Of a stretch of DNA of 63,996 nt, positions 46,707 through 55,333 are shown piece by piece. Source of the DNA: a virus; IMG/VR virus record IMGVR_UViG_3300008216_002988, positions 1-63,996 of that record, one strand, 5' to 3'. The translations under genes were made by a program, and so were the position numbers. Within the stretch, counting starts at the first letter, position 1, and every line of letters starts with the position of its first letter. Under the pieces are notes generated by a model. The model was not told where the DNA came from, did no database searches, and worked only from the letters and a program-made list of their open reading frames with translations.

Positions 46707-46725
46707 ATTCGATTTTAAATGATTT

Positions 46726-46737
46726 AAATACTAATTA
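46726..46737 (+). promoter_or_regulatory. Candidate late promoter motif AAATACTAATTA
   Basis: The 53-base gap before the structural gene at 46760 carries AAATACTAATTA, which recurs exactly at 63256-63267. At both sites TACTAA begins 30-31 bases before the ATG. AGAGGA and an AT-rich leader follow. The position and spacing fit a short -10-type element of the kind used by T4-like late sigma factors (T4 consensus TATAAATA), but the sequence differs from T4 and transcription from it is not shown. Confidence 0.5.
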
Positions 46738-46759
46738 ACAAAGAGGAATATATTACAAA

Positions 46760-47695
46760 ATGGCATTTTTAGACAATTCAGGTGACATCATCCTAGACGC
46801 AGTTCTTACCGACACTGGTAGAATGAGACTAGCTAAGGGCGACGGAAGCTTTAAAATAGTTAAGTTCGCGCTAGCTGATGATGAGATCAACTATGGCCTC
46901 TATGACTCAAATCACTCAAGTGGTTCTTCATACTACGATCTTTCAATTTTACAAACGCCCGTCTTGGAAGCGTTCACAAACAACGCATCTTCTATGAAGT
47001 CTAGGCTTCTGACAATTTCTAGGAATGATCTCCTATATCTTCCGGTTTTGAGATTAAACACAATTGCCGGCAACGGATCCGAAAAGCACTCTGCTTCCTC
47101 TGCATTCGTTGTGGTTGTCGATGAAAACACTGTTGGCGTTGACAGTTCGAATGGATTGGGTCAGCAACTGGGCACAGGAATCCTAAACGGCAACATACCG
47201 GGTGATAGCACAAACTCTGTACGAATAGACCAGGGTCTAGACACATCAGAGATCTCTAAGAATCTAGTACTCGATCCGGATTTAGTAGAGACACAGTACA
47301 TTGTTGAGATGGACAACCGGTTGGGTTACCTTGTTACTCCGAATGGTTCCGCTGCAACACCTGCGCAGATTAGTTTTGTCGATGATGACCAGATATCCAG
47401 CTACTACTTGACAGCAAACACTGATGCATCTTTTATTAGTAACCTAGGTCCAACGGCTCAATCTCCAATCAATGGCCCACGCGGCACAATATTGGAATTT
47501 AGAATTGGTGCTAGCATAAACTTGAGAACAAATTCTCATTTGTTTGATAAACTAGGCTCTTCTGGTGCCTCTCTAGCTAACGACGCCGGCCTTGCTTTGG
47601 GAACCCATAAGTTTATTGACTCAATAATTCGTGTCTCTGGGGTGACAACCGGGTACTCTGTGGATATTCCAGTGAGATACGTTAAGAAGTCTTAA
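46760..47695 (+). CDS. Virion structural protein, possibly fibre or baseplate
   Basis: A 311-residue protein. Residues 8-48 (ILDAVLTDTGRMRLAKG then FALADDEINYG) match the N-terminal module of the 38634 product. The remainder is beta-rich, with YIVEMDNRLGYL, SFVDDDQISSYYL and a C-terminal GVTTGYSVDIPVRYV. No named family is recognised. It has its own candidate promoter and a leader containing GGAATATATTAC, so it may be expressed strongly and late. The next two genes follow closely and may form a unit. Confidence 0.65.
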   Translation: MAFLDNSGDIILDAVLTDTGRMRLAKGDGSFKIVKFALADDEINYGLYDSNHSSGSSYYDLSILQTPVLEAFTNNASSMKSRLLTISRNDLLYLPVLRLNTIAGNGSEKHSASSAFVVVVDENTVGVDSSNGLGQQLGTGILNGNIPGDSTNSVRIDQGLDTSEISKNLVLDPDLVETQYIVEMDNRLGYLVTPNGSAATPAQISFVDDDQISSYYLTANTDASFISNLGPTAQSPINGPRGTILEFRIGASINLRTNSHLFDKLGSSGASLANDAGLALGTHKFIDSIIRVSGVTTGYSVDIPVRYVKKS

Positions 47696-47710
47696 TAAAA
47701 GGATACAAAG

Positions 47711-48787
47711 ATGGCAAGCAATACTTCTACATTTAAAACATTTCTAAACAACGACGTTGTTTCGACGCGCACTCTACTTCACGAGGCGCTTCCCATTACG
47801 GGCGCAATTGTTTCTGGCACATACGGCGGCAACAATATTAAAAACTTTTCACATGGTATGTTCCAGAGTGTTTATGATTACCCGTACCTAAGTTCCTCTG
47901 CGAATCATATTTTTGATATTGCAGTTGGATACTCTCCCAACTCTCACATGTCTTCTTCGACTTCTGTACAGAACGCAAAGAAGATTAACATCTACAATCA
48001 GATGGCACAGCTTTTAGTTGGCTACGATTCTGATGGAAAAATCAAAGAGTTCGATTCCGATGGCGATTTAAGTGGCGGACGTAAAATCAAGGAAGCTTTC
48101 TTTATCAACTTTTCCAGGCTTCTCACTAAAGATGAGATTAAGAAGCAAAGCTTCTCCATGACAGTTGTAACCGGTGGCGCATGCACTAACCCAACAAAGA
48201 ACTTAGCAATTGCTGATTTAAACGCAAACACTAACTACAAAATCAACTCGCCGGCCGGCGAATATGCTGTCTTATACACCGGCTCCACATCCGGCGATAC
48301 AGCGCAGGGCGTCGGCCTACTATACTATCAGGCGGGAATCGCCGTTGTTACAGCTAGCGTTTTCCGCGGCCGGCCAAACGACATTGGTGGCTCTGGCGTA
48401 GCAGATTATTTTGGCCCACAGAATGTCCCAACGCTGAGAAAGAACAGCATCACTGGTTCATTAACAGGATCTCAGATTTCTTCTTCCGCAGATGGGTTTA
48501 GAAACAGATTGAAGAACATCTCCTTCAACAACACGACGGAGTTAAACTCAACAATCTACTTCTGCAGAGCAAACAACAATGAATTCAATTACAGTTCCAA
48601 TCCGACCTATGTTTCAGGAAGTAAGATTCAGGTTAAGACAAATGCAGTCGACAACCCAGTCTCTTACATCACTACGGTTGGCTTATATTCTGCAGACAAT
48701 GAACTGCTAGCTGTTGCTAAATTGTCCGAACCTCTTAAGAAAGATCCACAGAACGAATTTACATTGCGCGTGAGACTTGATTACTAG
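47711..48787 (+). CDS. Virion structural protein, paralogue of the next gene
   Basis: A 358-residue, Ser/Asn-rich protein. Its C-terminal 70 residues (NPTYVSGSKI, YITTVGLYSADNELLAVAKLSEPLKK, ending FTLRVRLDY) match the C-terminus of the next product, and both N-termini start with a short F-x-x-ND segment. It includes a collar-like region with INIYNQMAQLLVGYD. The two look like a duplicated structural protein with a diverged middle. AAAGGATACAAAG precedes the ATG. Confidence 0.65.
   Translation: MASNTSTFKTFLNNDVVSTRTLLHEALPITGAIVSGTYGGNNIKNFSHGMFQSVYDYPYLSSSANHIFDIAVGYSPNSHMSSSTSVQNAKKINIYNQMAQLLVGYDSDGKIKEFDSDGDLSGGRKIKEAFFINFSRLLTKDEIKKQSFSMTVVTGGACTNPTKNLAIADLNANTNYKINSPAGEYAVLYTGSTSGDTAQGVGLLYYQAGIAVVTASVFRGRPNDIGGSGVADYFGPQNVPTLRKNSITGSLTGSQISSSADGFRNRLKNISFNNTTELNSTIYFCRANNNEFNYSSNPTYVSGSKIQVKTNAVDNPVSYITTVGLYSADNELLAVAKLSEPLKKDPQNEFTLRVRLDY
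48782..48787 (+). promoter_or_regulatory. Possible copy of the TACTAR upstream motif
   Basis: TACTAG lies 29 bases before the GTG at 48811, the same place as TACTAA or TACTAG before the genes at 46760, 54753 and 63289. It includes the stop codon TAG of the preceding gene, so part of the match is forced by coding sequence. Recorded only as supporting evidence for the recurring motif. Confidence 0.25.
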
Positions 48788-48810
48788 CCTATTTATTGAA
48801 GGGAGTAATC

Positions 48811-50112
48811 GTGTCTTACATATTTAAATTTAATCGCAATGACATTTTTGTTAATACGATAGAGGCTAATCCTCGCGTTGATTTTCAAATCTACAGTGGC
48901 TCCGCTTATTATAATAACAGAACTGCCATCTCTGGGGCCTTTACTTCAAGTGTGGTAGCACCACCGGGCCATTTATCGTTATATGAGATGAATGTTGATA
49001 GATCGGGCTTAGTGGCCGAACTGGAAGGCAACCACGCCCATCTCGCAGGTACTGACGCAACTGCCCATTGGGCCGGAGAAAATCCAAGAATCCACTCATT
49101 CGTAGTCAAAGACGGCACAAGACTATCTTTCAGGACCGCAACGACTGCGCAATTCAACTCTGCCACCCAATTCGGCGCTCATATATACAAGCAATATCCC
49201 CTGGTCTCCTCTTTACACAGAGAATTTTATTACCCAACTACTGCGCGAACCACCCCTTCGCGAACAGCTCCTTCTGAGACCGGCGACTATCCTATATCTT
49301 CCGGAGCAATATCTCACCTATACGCCCTCAAGACAACAATGAACCACTATACGAGGCTCAGTCCCCACTATGCGTATACTTCCTCTAGAGGAGATTTGAG
49401 CTGGGATAAAGAAACACAGTATGTTAACTTGGTCTCCGTACCGTCTATATTCTATGGTTCGGCGATAGAAAAGGGTACTGTAGATTTAAAATTCTATATA
49501 ACTGGTACACTAATTGGGCAACTTCAAGACATAAGAAGGAACGGTGAACTAATTCAAGTTGCTCCCCGCGGCAGTACTCGTTCCGGAAGCATCGCCGGCA
49601 CAGTTCTATACAATGAGGGGTTCCTTATATTAACGGGCTCTTGGCCACTAAGCTCAAGTGCTAAAGAAGAATATTTTAAAACAAACTCGCAAGACTACCC
49701 TAGGTGGGTTCACTTTGCCAGCTGTCTTTCTCAGAGTGCCGAGACTACTCCATCCTCAAGCTATAGTTTAAACTTCAACGGGACAACGCGTACGCCAACA
49801 ATGACGATGATGGCCCATGCCAAAAAGGGCATGCTCAATCATTCGAACAATCCAACATATGTTAAATATGGGGAGTCGGCCATACCCTCTACAGGTTCGA
49901 ACGGCTATATAGAAAACACCGAAAAAGAAATTAAAAATATTGTTAAATCGCCGTATAATGATCCTACAGGGAGTTTTAAGAAGGTTACATATATCACAAA
50001 AATCGGAATATATGATGAGAACAAAAACCTTATTGGGATTGCAAAATTGGCCAATCCTGTAAAGAAGACCGAAGAGCGCGCGTTTACTTTTAAATTAAAA
50101 TTAGATATATAA
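48811..50112 (+). CDS. Virion structural protein, paralogue of the previous gene
   Basis: Start set at GTG 48811, five codons inside the longest frame, because GGGAG lies at the right distance and the protein then begins SYIFKFNRNDIF, like its neighbour. The 433-residue protein shares the C-terminal module with the 47711 product (NPTYVKYG, YITKIGIYDENKNLIGIAKL, ending FTFKLKLDI). The middle is unrelated and rich in Ser, Thr and Tyr. Likely part of the tail or virion surface. Its stop forms TAATG with the RuvC-like gene, linking structural and DNA genes. Confidence 0.65.
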   Translation: MSYIFKFNRNDIFVNTIEANPRVDFQIYSGSAYYNNRTAISGAFTSSVVAPPGHLSLYEMNVDRSGLVAELEGNHAHLAGTDATAHWAGENPRIHSFVVKDGTRLSFRTATTAQFNSATQFGAHIYKQYPLVSSLHREFYYPTTARTTPSRTAPSETGDYPISSGAISHLYALKTTMNHYTRLSPHYAYTSSRGDLSWDKETQYVNLVSVPSIFYGSAIEKGTVDLKFYITGTLIGQLQDIRRNGELIQVAPRGSTRSGSIAGTVLYNEGFLILTGSWPLSSSAKEEYFKTNSQDYPRWVHFASCLSQSAETTPSSSYSLNFNGTTRTPTMTMMAHAKKGMLNHSNNPTYVKYGESAIPSTGSNGYIENTEKEIKNIVKSPYNDPTGSFKKVTYITKIGIYDENKNLIGIAKLANPVKKTEERAFTFKLKLDI

Positions 50113-50639
50113 TGATCCTAGGATTAGACATCAGTACCAGTATAACTGGTTACACTGTATTAGATGAAGATAGTAAAATTGTTTTGTGTGATCATATCGA
50201 TCTACGTAAAAAGAAGAACTTTTTCGAAAAATCTATTTGCGTCGAAGAAGTTCTAGAAAATATTAAAAAAGAATATTCCATAGATCAGGTCTATATTGAA
50301 TCGCCCTTTACTTTCTTTAGGTCCGGTGGTTCTTCAGCAACCACGATGGCCATTTTACAAAGATTTAATGGCGTTATTTCTTGGATGTGTTATAATATCT
50401 TTAATACAGAACCGAACTATCTCGGCGCAACTGCTGCTCGTAAACTCTGCGGCATCACCGTCCCCCGCGGCCAAAAGGCAAAACAAGTTGTTGTGAAGTT
50501 TGTACTTGACAACGTGGATGGCTTTCATGTAGAATATACAAGAAGTCAGAATCCAAAGCCCGGTTATGCCGACAGGGCGGATAGCTATGTGATTGCAAGA
50601 GCCGGTTTTATTGAGTGTACGCAGAAAAATTTAAAATAA
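50112..50639 (+). CDS. RuvC-like nuclease (Holliday junction resolvase fold)
   Basis: A 175-residue RNase H-fold protein. Asp6 in MILGLDIS, Glu63 in YIESPF and Asp154/Asp157 in ADRADSYVIA sit in the order and spacing of RuvC catalytic acids. KKKNFFEK and GITVPRGQKAK supply basic residues for DNA binding. RuvC-type enzymes cut four-way junctions; in phages they resolve branched DNA before packaging. T4 uses the unrelated endonuclease VII (gp49), so this could be a replacement. It overlaps the primase start. Confidence 0.8.
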   Translation: MILGLDISTSITGYTVLDEDSKIVLCDHIDLRKKKNFFEKSICVEEVLENIKKEYSIDQVYIESPFTFFRSGGSSATTMAILQRFNGVISWMCYNIFNTEPNYLGATAARKLCGITVPRGQKAKQVVVKFVLDNVDGFHVEYTRSQNPKPGYADRADSYVIARAGFIECTQKNLK

Positions 50640-51550
50640 TAAAAGAAGTTCTTGGTGTCGGATATAAGTCTAATGACGAATATCTGTTTTTTTGCCCATT
50701 TTGCAAGCATCATAAACGAAAGCTTTCTGTAAACGTCGAGAAAGACGTTTTCAAATGTTGGATTTGTGACACAAGAGGTCGCAACCTTCAGAGGATTGTT
50801 AGAAGGTTTGGTACATTTCATCAAAAGCAAAAATGGAAAGAGCTAACGCAAACCGTCGATATATCCTTGTTCGACGAACTGTTCAGTGGTGTACTAGAGG
50901 AGGAACCAGATGAGCCCGTTTTCCTTCCGCCCAGTTTTGTGTCTCTAGTGAATAGCCATTTACCTTTGACTTCTTTGCCGGCCCGAAAATACCTTAAGAG
51001 CCGAGGGATAACAAAGAAGGAAATAACTAGGTGGAAGATTGGATATTGCGCTTCTGGAGATTATGCCGGCCGAATAATCGTTCCATCCTTTAACGAGGAC
51101 GGGAAGATAAATTACTTTGTCGCAAGAAGTTATGGTAACGAATATCCAAAATATAAAAACCCACCATCCAGCAAGGATATGGTGTTTAACCACCTTTTCA
51201 TCGATTGGTCTTCGGACCTAGTTATCGTTGAGGGTATCTTTGACGCGTTCGTCGCCGGCGCAAACTCAATTCCCCTTCTGGGCTCAACTCTTCGCGATGA
51301 CTCAAGCTTATTTAAGCAGATCGTCACAAACGATACACCGGTCTACATCGCACTGGATCCAGACGCAGAAAAAAAATCTATGAAATTAATAGAAAAGTTG
51401 TTGACATATGATGTTGAGTTATATAAAATAGATATAAGTCCCCACTCAGATGTTGGGGAAATGACAGCAGAGGACTTCCAAAAGAGAAAGGACGAAGCCC
51501 CCCTCATGTCTTTCGATTCTTGTTTGATGAGAAAGGCTATGATGATTTAA
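50615..51550 (+). CDS. 61: DNA primase, T4 gp61/DnaG-like
   Basis: A 311-residue primase. A CHC2-type zinc finger is made by Cys27-x2-Cys30 and Cys48-x2-Cys51, and the toprim core shows Glu206 in IVEGIFDA and Asp248/Asp250 in ALDPDA. A basic RARKYL…RWKIGY middle region matches the primase core. It makes RNA primers for lagging-strand synthesis, working with a replicative helicase not seen here. The GTG start at 50615 lies inside the RuvC-like gene with a weak binding site; it is kept because it places the zinc finger at the family's usual distance from the N-terminus. Confidence 0.85.
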   Translation: MYAEKFKIIKEVLGVGYKSNDEYLFFCPFCKHHKRKLSVNVEKDVFKCWICDTRGRNLQRIVRRFGTFHQKQKWKELTQTVDISLFDELFSGVLEEEPDEPVFLPPSFVSLVNSHLPLTSLPARKYLKSRGITKKEITRWKIGYCASGDYAGRIIVPSFNEDGKINYFVARSYGNEYPKYKNPPSSKDMVFNHLFIDWSSDLVIVEGIFDAFVAGANSIPLLGSTLRDDSSLFKQIVTNDTPVYIALDPDAEKKSMKLIEKLLTYDVELYKIDISPHSDVGEMTAEDFQKRKDEAPLMSFDSCLMRKAMMI

Positions 51551-51552
51551 TT

Positions 51553-54500
51553 ATGATTAAAATTGCACACGCCGCTGATATTCATATCAAAAACCTTAAG
51601 TACCACTGGGAATACAACCAGATCTTCGACAAAATGTACGACCACCTTCGACAAGAAGAGGTCGACTACATTTATATCGGAGGAGATATTGCACACACGA
51701 AAACTCAAATCTCTCCGGAATTTGTTGAGATGTGTTCAAGATTTTTATCTACCCTTGCAGACATCGCACCTACTGTTGTAATCTTGGGAAATCACGATGG
51801 AAACCTGAAGAATTCTTCTCGCCAGGACGCAATCACTCCGATTGTGGAGGCCCTAGAGCATCCAAACTTGCACTTGCTTAAAGATTCTGGAGAATTCACG
51901 TTAGACAACAAAGTCGTTTTCAACGTATTGTCTGTGTTTGATGAAGAGAATTGGATCGACCCTTCGAACAGCGAAGCAATTAACATTGCTCTGTATCACG
52001 GTTCAGTTTCAGGTGTACAGACCGACGCCGGCTGGGTCATGGACTATGGCGATCATGATGTATCTATTTTCGCCGGCCATGATTTCGCGATGCTTGGCGA
52101 TATCCACAAGACAAATCAGATCCTTGACGAAGATGGCCGCGTACGCTACTCTGGATCAATCGTACAGCAGAATCATGGCGAAACAAACGATAAGGGGTTT
52201 CTGATTTGGGAGATCGAGAGCAAAGATGATTTCACTGTACGACATGTTGAGTTAAAGAATCCGAAGCCTTTTATTACAATTGAACTGACCCGCAAAGGGC
52301 GCATGCCACGTGGCGTCAATATCCAATCCGGAGCACGAGTTCGGTTGGTTTCAAACAATAACTTACCCCTGGAAGCCATGCGCCGCGCTGTCGAGGTGGC
52401 CAAACATAGGTTCAGCCCAGAGAGTATTACTTTCTTAAATCGCGCTGCAGGTGAGCGAGGCACCGTCGATGGCGCCTCAAGTAATCTTATTGAGGAGAAT
52501 CTCAGAGACATCTCCGTGCAAGAGAAGTTTATGCGCGAATACTTGAAGGATTATGAGGCCTCGCAAGAGGTGATGGAAAAAGTTTTTGAGCTGAATAGGA
52601 AATATAACAAGGCTGCTGAGTCAGGTGAGGACATCTCCAGAAACGTCAACTGGAAGCTTAAGAGTTTCAAATGGGATAATTTGTTCAACTATTCTGATGG
52701 AAACGTTGTCGATTTTGAAAAGCTTTCTGGTATTGTTGGGATCTTTGGTAAGAACTACTCTGGAAAGTCTAGCGTTATTGATAGCCTTCTTTTCACATTA
52801 TTCAATTCCACTTCGAAGAACGAGAGGAAGAATCTCAATGTTATTAACCAAAACAAGGAGTTTGGCCAAGGCACAATTGAAATTGAAATTGGAGACAACT
52901 GCTATACTGTTGACCGACGCTCCGAGAAGTATATAAAGAAACTCAAGGGTAAGGAGACTCAAGAGGCGAAAACAGATCTAGAGTTTAATTCTAAAAATAA
53001 GATTACTGGAGATAGTACCAGTCAAAATGGACTAACGAGGATGGAAACTGACAAAAACATTCGAAAGGTTTTTGGTTCTCTAGATGATTTTCTTCTTACA
53101 TCTATGGCTTCGCAGTTGGACTCCTTGTCTTTTATTAAGGAAGGTTCAACCCGCCGTAAGGAAATCCTTGCTAAGTTTTTAGATTTAGAAATTTTTGAGA
53201 AAAAGTACAAGCTAGCGAAGGAAGACGCCTCTGACCTACGCGGAGCCCTTAAGCGATTATCCGCCAAGGAATACGACGAGGGCATTGAGAAATCGGAAGA
53301 AGAGCTTCGCCTGAATGAGAAGCATCTTAAGAAGCAGCAATTGCTTTGTGCCGATCTTAAGAAAAAAATAGAAGAAAAAGAAGAATCAATAATCCAACTA
53401 GAAGAGAAGATTGGTTCGATACCTACGGAGATAATTGACCTTCTTGCTGTCTCTACAGAAAGGGAGAATAAGAGCCTTGAGGTGTCTTCTTTAAAAGAGA
53501 GAGTGGAAGAGCAGAGAAAGAAAATAATCGATTGTGATTCTACTCTAGAAAACATCAACGAGTTTATGGACAACTTTGACGTTGAAGAGCTAGGCCAAAA
53601 GGAAGAAGATGTAGAAGCCCAGCGCATAAACTTAGCGAAGATCGTACAGTCCGCGCGCGATACAGAAAAGGATATCAATAACAAGAAGTCCAAGCTAGCT
53701 CTACTAGACGAAGTTCCGTGCGGCACCGAGTACCCCACGTGTAAGTTTATCCGCGACGCCCACCGGGCCCAGAAAGCATTGCCAAACTTGAATTCGATGT
53801 TGTCGAAAACCCTTGTCAGCGCAAAGGAAGCCAAGGAACAGATCGATCAACTGAATCCCGGCAATATCGGTGATATGAGAAATACGTACAACGATGTGCT
53901 ATTTCACAAAAACCAGCTGGAGATCAGAACGAAGGATTATAAGTTAGATCTAGAACAGACTAACGCTTCGATCATCTCTTTACAAAAGGAGGTTGGCGAA
54001 CTGGATGCGAAGATAAAGCAATATGAGGACAACAGGGAGGCCATTGAAAACCTAGAAGCCCTAACAACTCAGAAATCGAATTTCCTAGGAGATCTGGAGA
54101 CACACAGAACTGGTCTAGCTCAGTGTGATGTGGAAGTCATGGAACTCTACAAGCTTCACGGCTCCCTGGAACAACGACTTCAAAATCTAAAAAATCAAAA
54201 GAAGGAATTGCAAGGCCTGCGAGAAGAATATTCAGCTCACGACCTTTATATGAAATGTATGCATTCGAACGGAATTGCTTACGATATTATCAAAAAGCAG
54301 CTTCCGGTGATTAATGAGGAAGTTGCAAAAGTTTTGGCGAATATTGTTAGTTTTGAAGTTTTCTTCGAAGACGACGGACGACGCCTCAATCTCTTTATCA
54401 AACACCCGTCCCATGAAGCGCGCCCCCTAGAGATGGGTTCCGGAGCAGAGAAGACAATTGCTTCCATGGCGATCCGCTTGGCGCTACTATCTGTGTCGAG

Positions 54501-54708
54501 TCTTCCGAAAGGCGATATTTTTATTCTTGATGAGCCCGGTACCGCACTGGATGAAGACAATATGGAAGGATTTGTGAGGCTTCTGGATCTTGTTAAGTCT
54601 TACTTTAAAACAGTTCTCCTCATATCTCACTTAGACAGTCTCAAGGACTGCGTAGATACCCAGATAACTATTGAAAAAGTAGATGGTTACGCAAATGTAA
54701 GGTTGTGA
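51553..54708 (+). CDS. Mre11-Rad50 (SbcD-SbcC, gp47-gp46) single-chain fusion
   Basis: Start set at ATG 51553, where the Mre11 motif KIAHAADIHIKN begins; 1051 residues. The N-terminal part is an Mre11 nuclease: Asp9 and His11, Asp45 in GGDIAHT, Asn80-His81 in LGNHDG, and later histidines in ALYHG and FAGHD. From about residue 385 it becomes Rad50: Walker A FGKNYSGKSS near 397-406, coiled coils on both sides of a Cys723-x6-Cys730 hook, the MGSGAEKT signature near 961, and Walker B IFILDEP near 990. In T4 these are separate proteins, gp47 and gp46, that resect DNA ends for recombination-dependent replication. Confidence 0.9.
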   Translation: MIKIAHAADIHIKNLKYHWEYNQIFDKMYDHLRQEEVDYIYIGGDIAHTKTQISPEFVEMCSRFLSTLADIAPTVVILGNHDGNLKNSSRQDAITPIVEALEHPNLHLLKDSGEFTLDNKVVFNVLSVFDEENWIDPSNSEAINIALYHGSVSGVQTDAGWVMDYGDHDVSIFAGHDFAMLGDIHKTNQILDEDGRVRYSGSIVQQNHGETNDKGFLIWEIESKDDFTVRHVELKNPKPFITIELTRKGRMPRGVNIQSGARVRLVSNNNLPLEAMRRAVEVAKHRFSPESITFLNRAAGERGTVDGASSNLIEENLRDISVQEKFMREYLKDYEASQEVMEKVFELNRKYNKAAESGEDISRNVNWKLKSFKWDNLFNYSDGNVVDFEKLSGIVGIFGKNYSGKSSVIDSLLFTLFNSTSKNERKNLNVINQNKEFGQGTIEIEIGDNCYTVDRRSEKYIKKLKGKETQEAKTDLEFNSKNKITGDSTSQNGLTRMETDKNIRKVFGSLDDFLLTSMASQLDSLSFIKEGSTRRKEILAKFLDLEIFEKKYKLAKEDASDLRGALKRLSAKEYDEGIEKSEEELRLNEKHLKKQQLLCADLKKKIEEKEESIIQLEEKIGSIPTEIIDLLAVSTERENKSLEVSSLKERVEEQRKKIIDCDSTLENINEFMDNFDVEELGQKEEDVEAQRINLAKIVQSARDTEKDINNKKSKLALLDEVPCGTEYPTCKFIRDAHRAQKALPNLNSMLSKTLVSAKEAKEQIDQLNPGNIGDMRNTYNDVLFHKNQLEIRTKDYKLDLEQTNASIISLQKEVGELDAKIKQYEDNREAIENLEALTTQKSNFLGDLETHRTGLAQCDVEVMELYKLHGSLEQRLQNLKNQKKELQGLREEYSAHDLYMKCMHSNGIAYDIIKKQLPVINEEVAKVLANIVSFEVFFEDDGRRLNLFIKHPSHEARPLEMGSGAEKTIASMAIRLALLSVSSLPKGDIFILDEPGTALDEDNMEGFVRLLDLVKSYFKTVLLISHLDSLKDCVDTQITIEKVDGYANVRL

Positions 54709-54720
54709 TTCCTTAAAGAG

Positions 54721-54731
54721 AATACTAGTTA
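54721..54731 (+). promoter_or_regulatory. Candidate late promoter motif AATACTAGTTA
   Basis: The 44-base gap between the Mre11-Rad50 fusion and the small membrane gene contains AATACTAGTTA, one mismatch from AATACTAATTA at 46727 and 63257. TACTAG begins 30 bases before the ATG at 54753. A GGAGCATATTACA leader follows. The position ahead of possible lysis genes fits late expression. Inference from repeated motif and spacing. Confidence 0.45.
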
Positions 54732-54752
54732 TGTTGTAAGGAGCATATTACA

Positions 54753-54935
54753 ATGCAGAACATTATAGACAAACTAGTAGAAAAATTAATATCTAGAAAA
54801 TTATTAGCATGGCTTACAGCAACGGCTCTCTTAGCATTTTCGGATTTGCAATCGGGTGATTGGGTTACGATCACGACAGTCTATATCGGTGGCCAGACAG
54901 TCATCGATGCAGTGGCCAAGCTCAAGGGTCATTAA
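54753..54935 (+). CDS. Small hydrophobic protein, holin-like
   Basis: A 60-residue protein with one clear hydrophobic stretch (LAWLTATALLAF) and a second weaker one (VTITTVYIGGQTVIDAV), and charged ends. Size, composition and place ahead of two more membrane proteins fit a holin or holin-like protein, but many phage membrane proteins look alike, so the name is tentative. It is the first gene after a candidate promoter. Its TAA overlaps the next ATG. Confidence 0.55.
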   Translation: MQNIIDKLVEKLISRKLLAWLTATALLAFSDLQSGDWVTITTVYIGGQTVIDAVAKLKGH

Positions 54936-55333
54936 TGACAAAATTAAAAAAGGCCTGGGTGTGGTTTAAAAATCACTGGTACATACCTTTTGTAGCCCTG
55001 TTGATGCTTTGTGCTTTTTTAATATTCTTAATCACGAAGAATTCAATGTACGTGGGTTCTCTCTTGGGACTCTTAGATTCCTCTAAGGCAAATTATGACA
55101 GAGAGCGACAGGCGCTAGAGGATATCGGAAGAAAAGAAAGAGAAGCCAAAGATAGAATATTAAAAGAATACGATTCTCGTCTTAAAGAGTTGGAGAAAGA
55201 ATACTCCGACCGCGGCATCGAACTTGATGAATCAAAAAAGAAAGAACTTAAAAGAATCGTAGAAGAGGGCTATACTGATCCCGAGAGTCTTTCAAGAGAG
55301 TTAGCTCGACTTTTTGGATTAGAACATGGTTAA
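54935..55333 (+). CDS. N-terminal membrane anchor plus coiled coil (spanin-like?)
   Basis: Start set at ATG 54935 (TAATG overlap); upstream in-frame codons lie inside the previous gene and read as non-homologous sequence. The 132-residue protein has a membrane segment near residues 17-35 (WYIPFVALLMLCAFLIFLI) and a long charged coiled coil afterwards (residues 55-120). This layout resembles Rz-type inner-membrane spanins, which span the periplasm in lysis, but no lipoprotein partner is visible. Function is inferred from topology only. Confidence 0.55.
   Translation: MTKLKKAWVWFKNHWYIPFVALLMLCAFLIFLITKNSMYVGSLLGLLDSSKANYDRERQALEDIGRKEREAKDRILKEYDSRLKELEKEYSDRGIELDESKKKELKRIVEEGYTDPESLSRELARLFGLEHG

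Noticed and set aside
53022-53834. 270-codon open frame on the minus strand
   Set aside because: It lies fully opposite the Rad50 coiled coil, is Ser/Arg/Phe-rich, and has no family features. It is a shadow of the coding strand.
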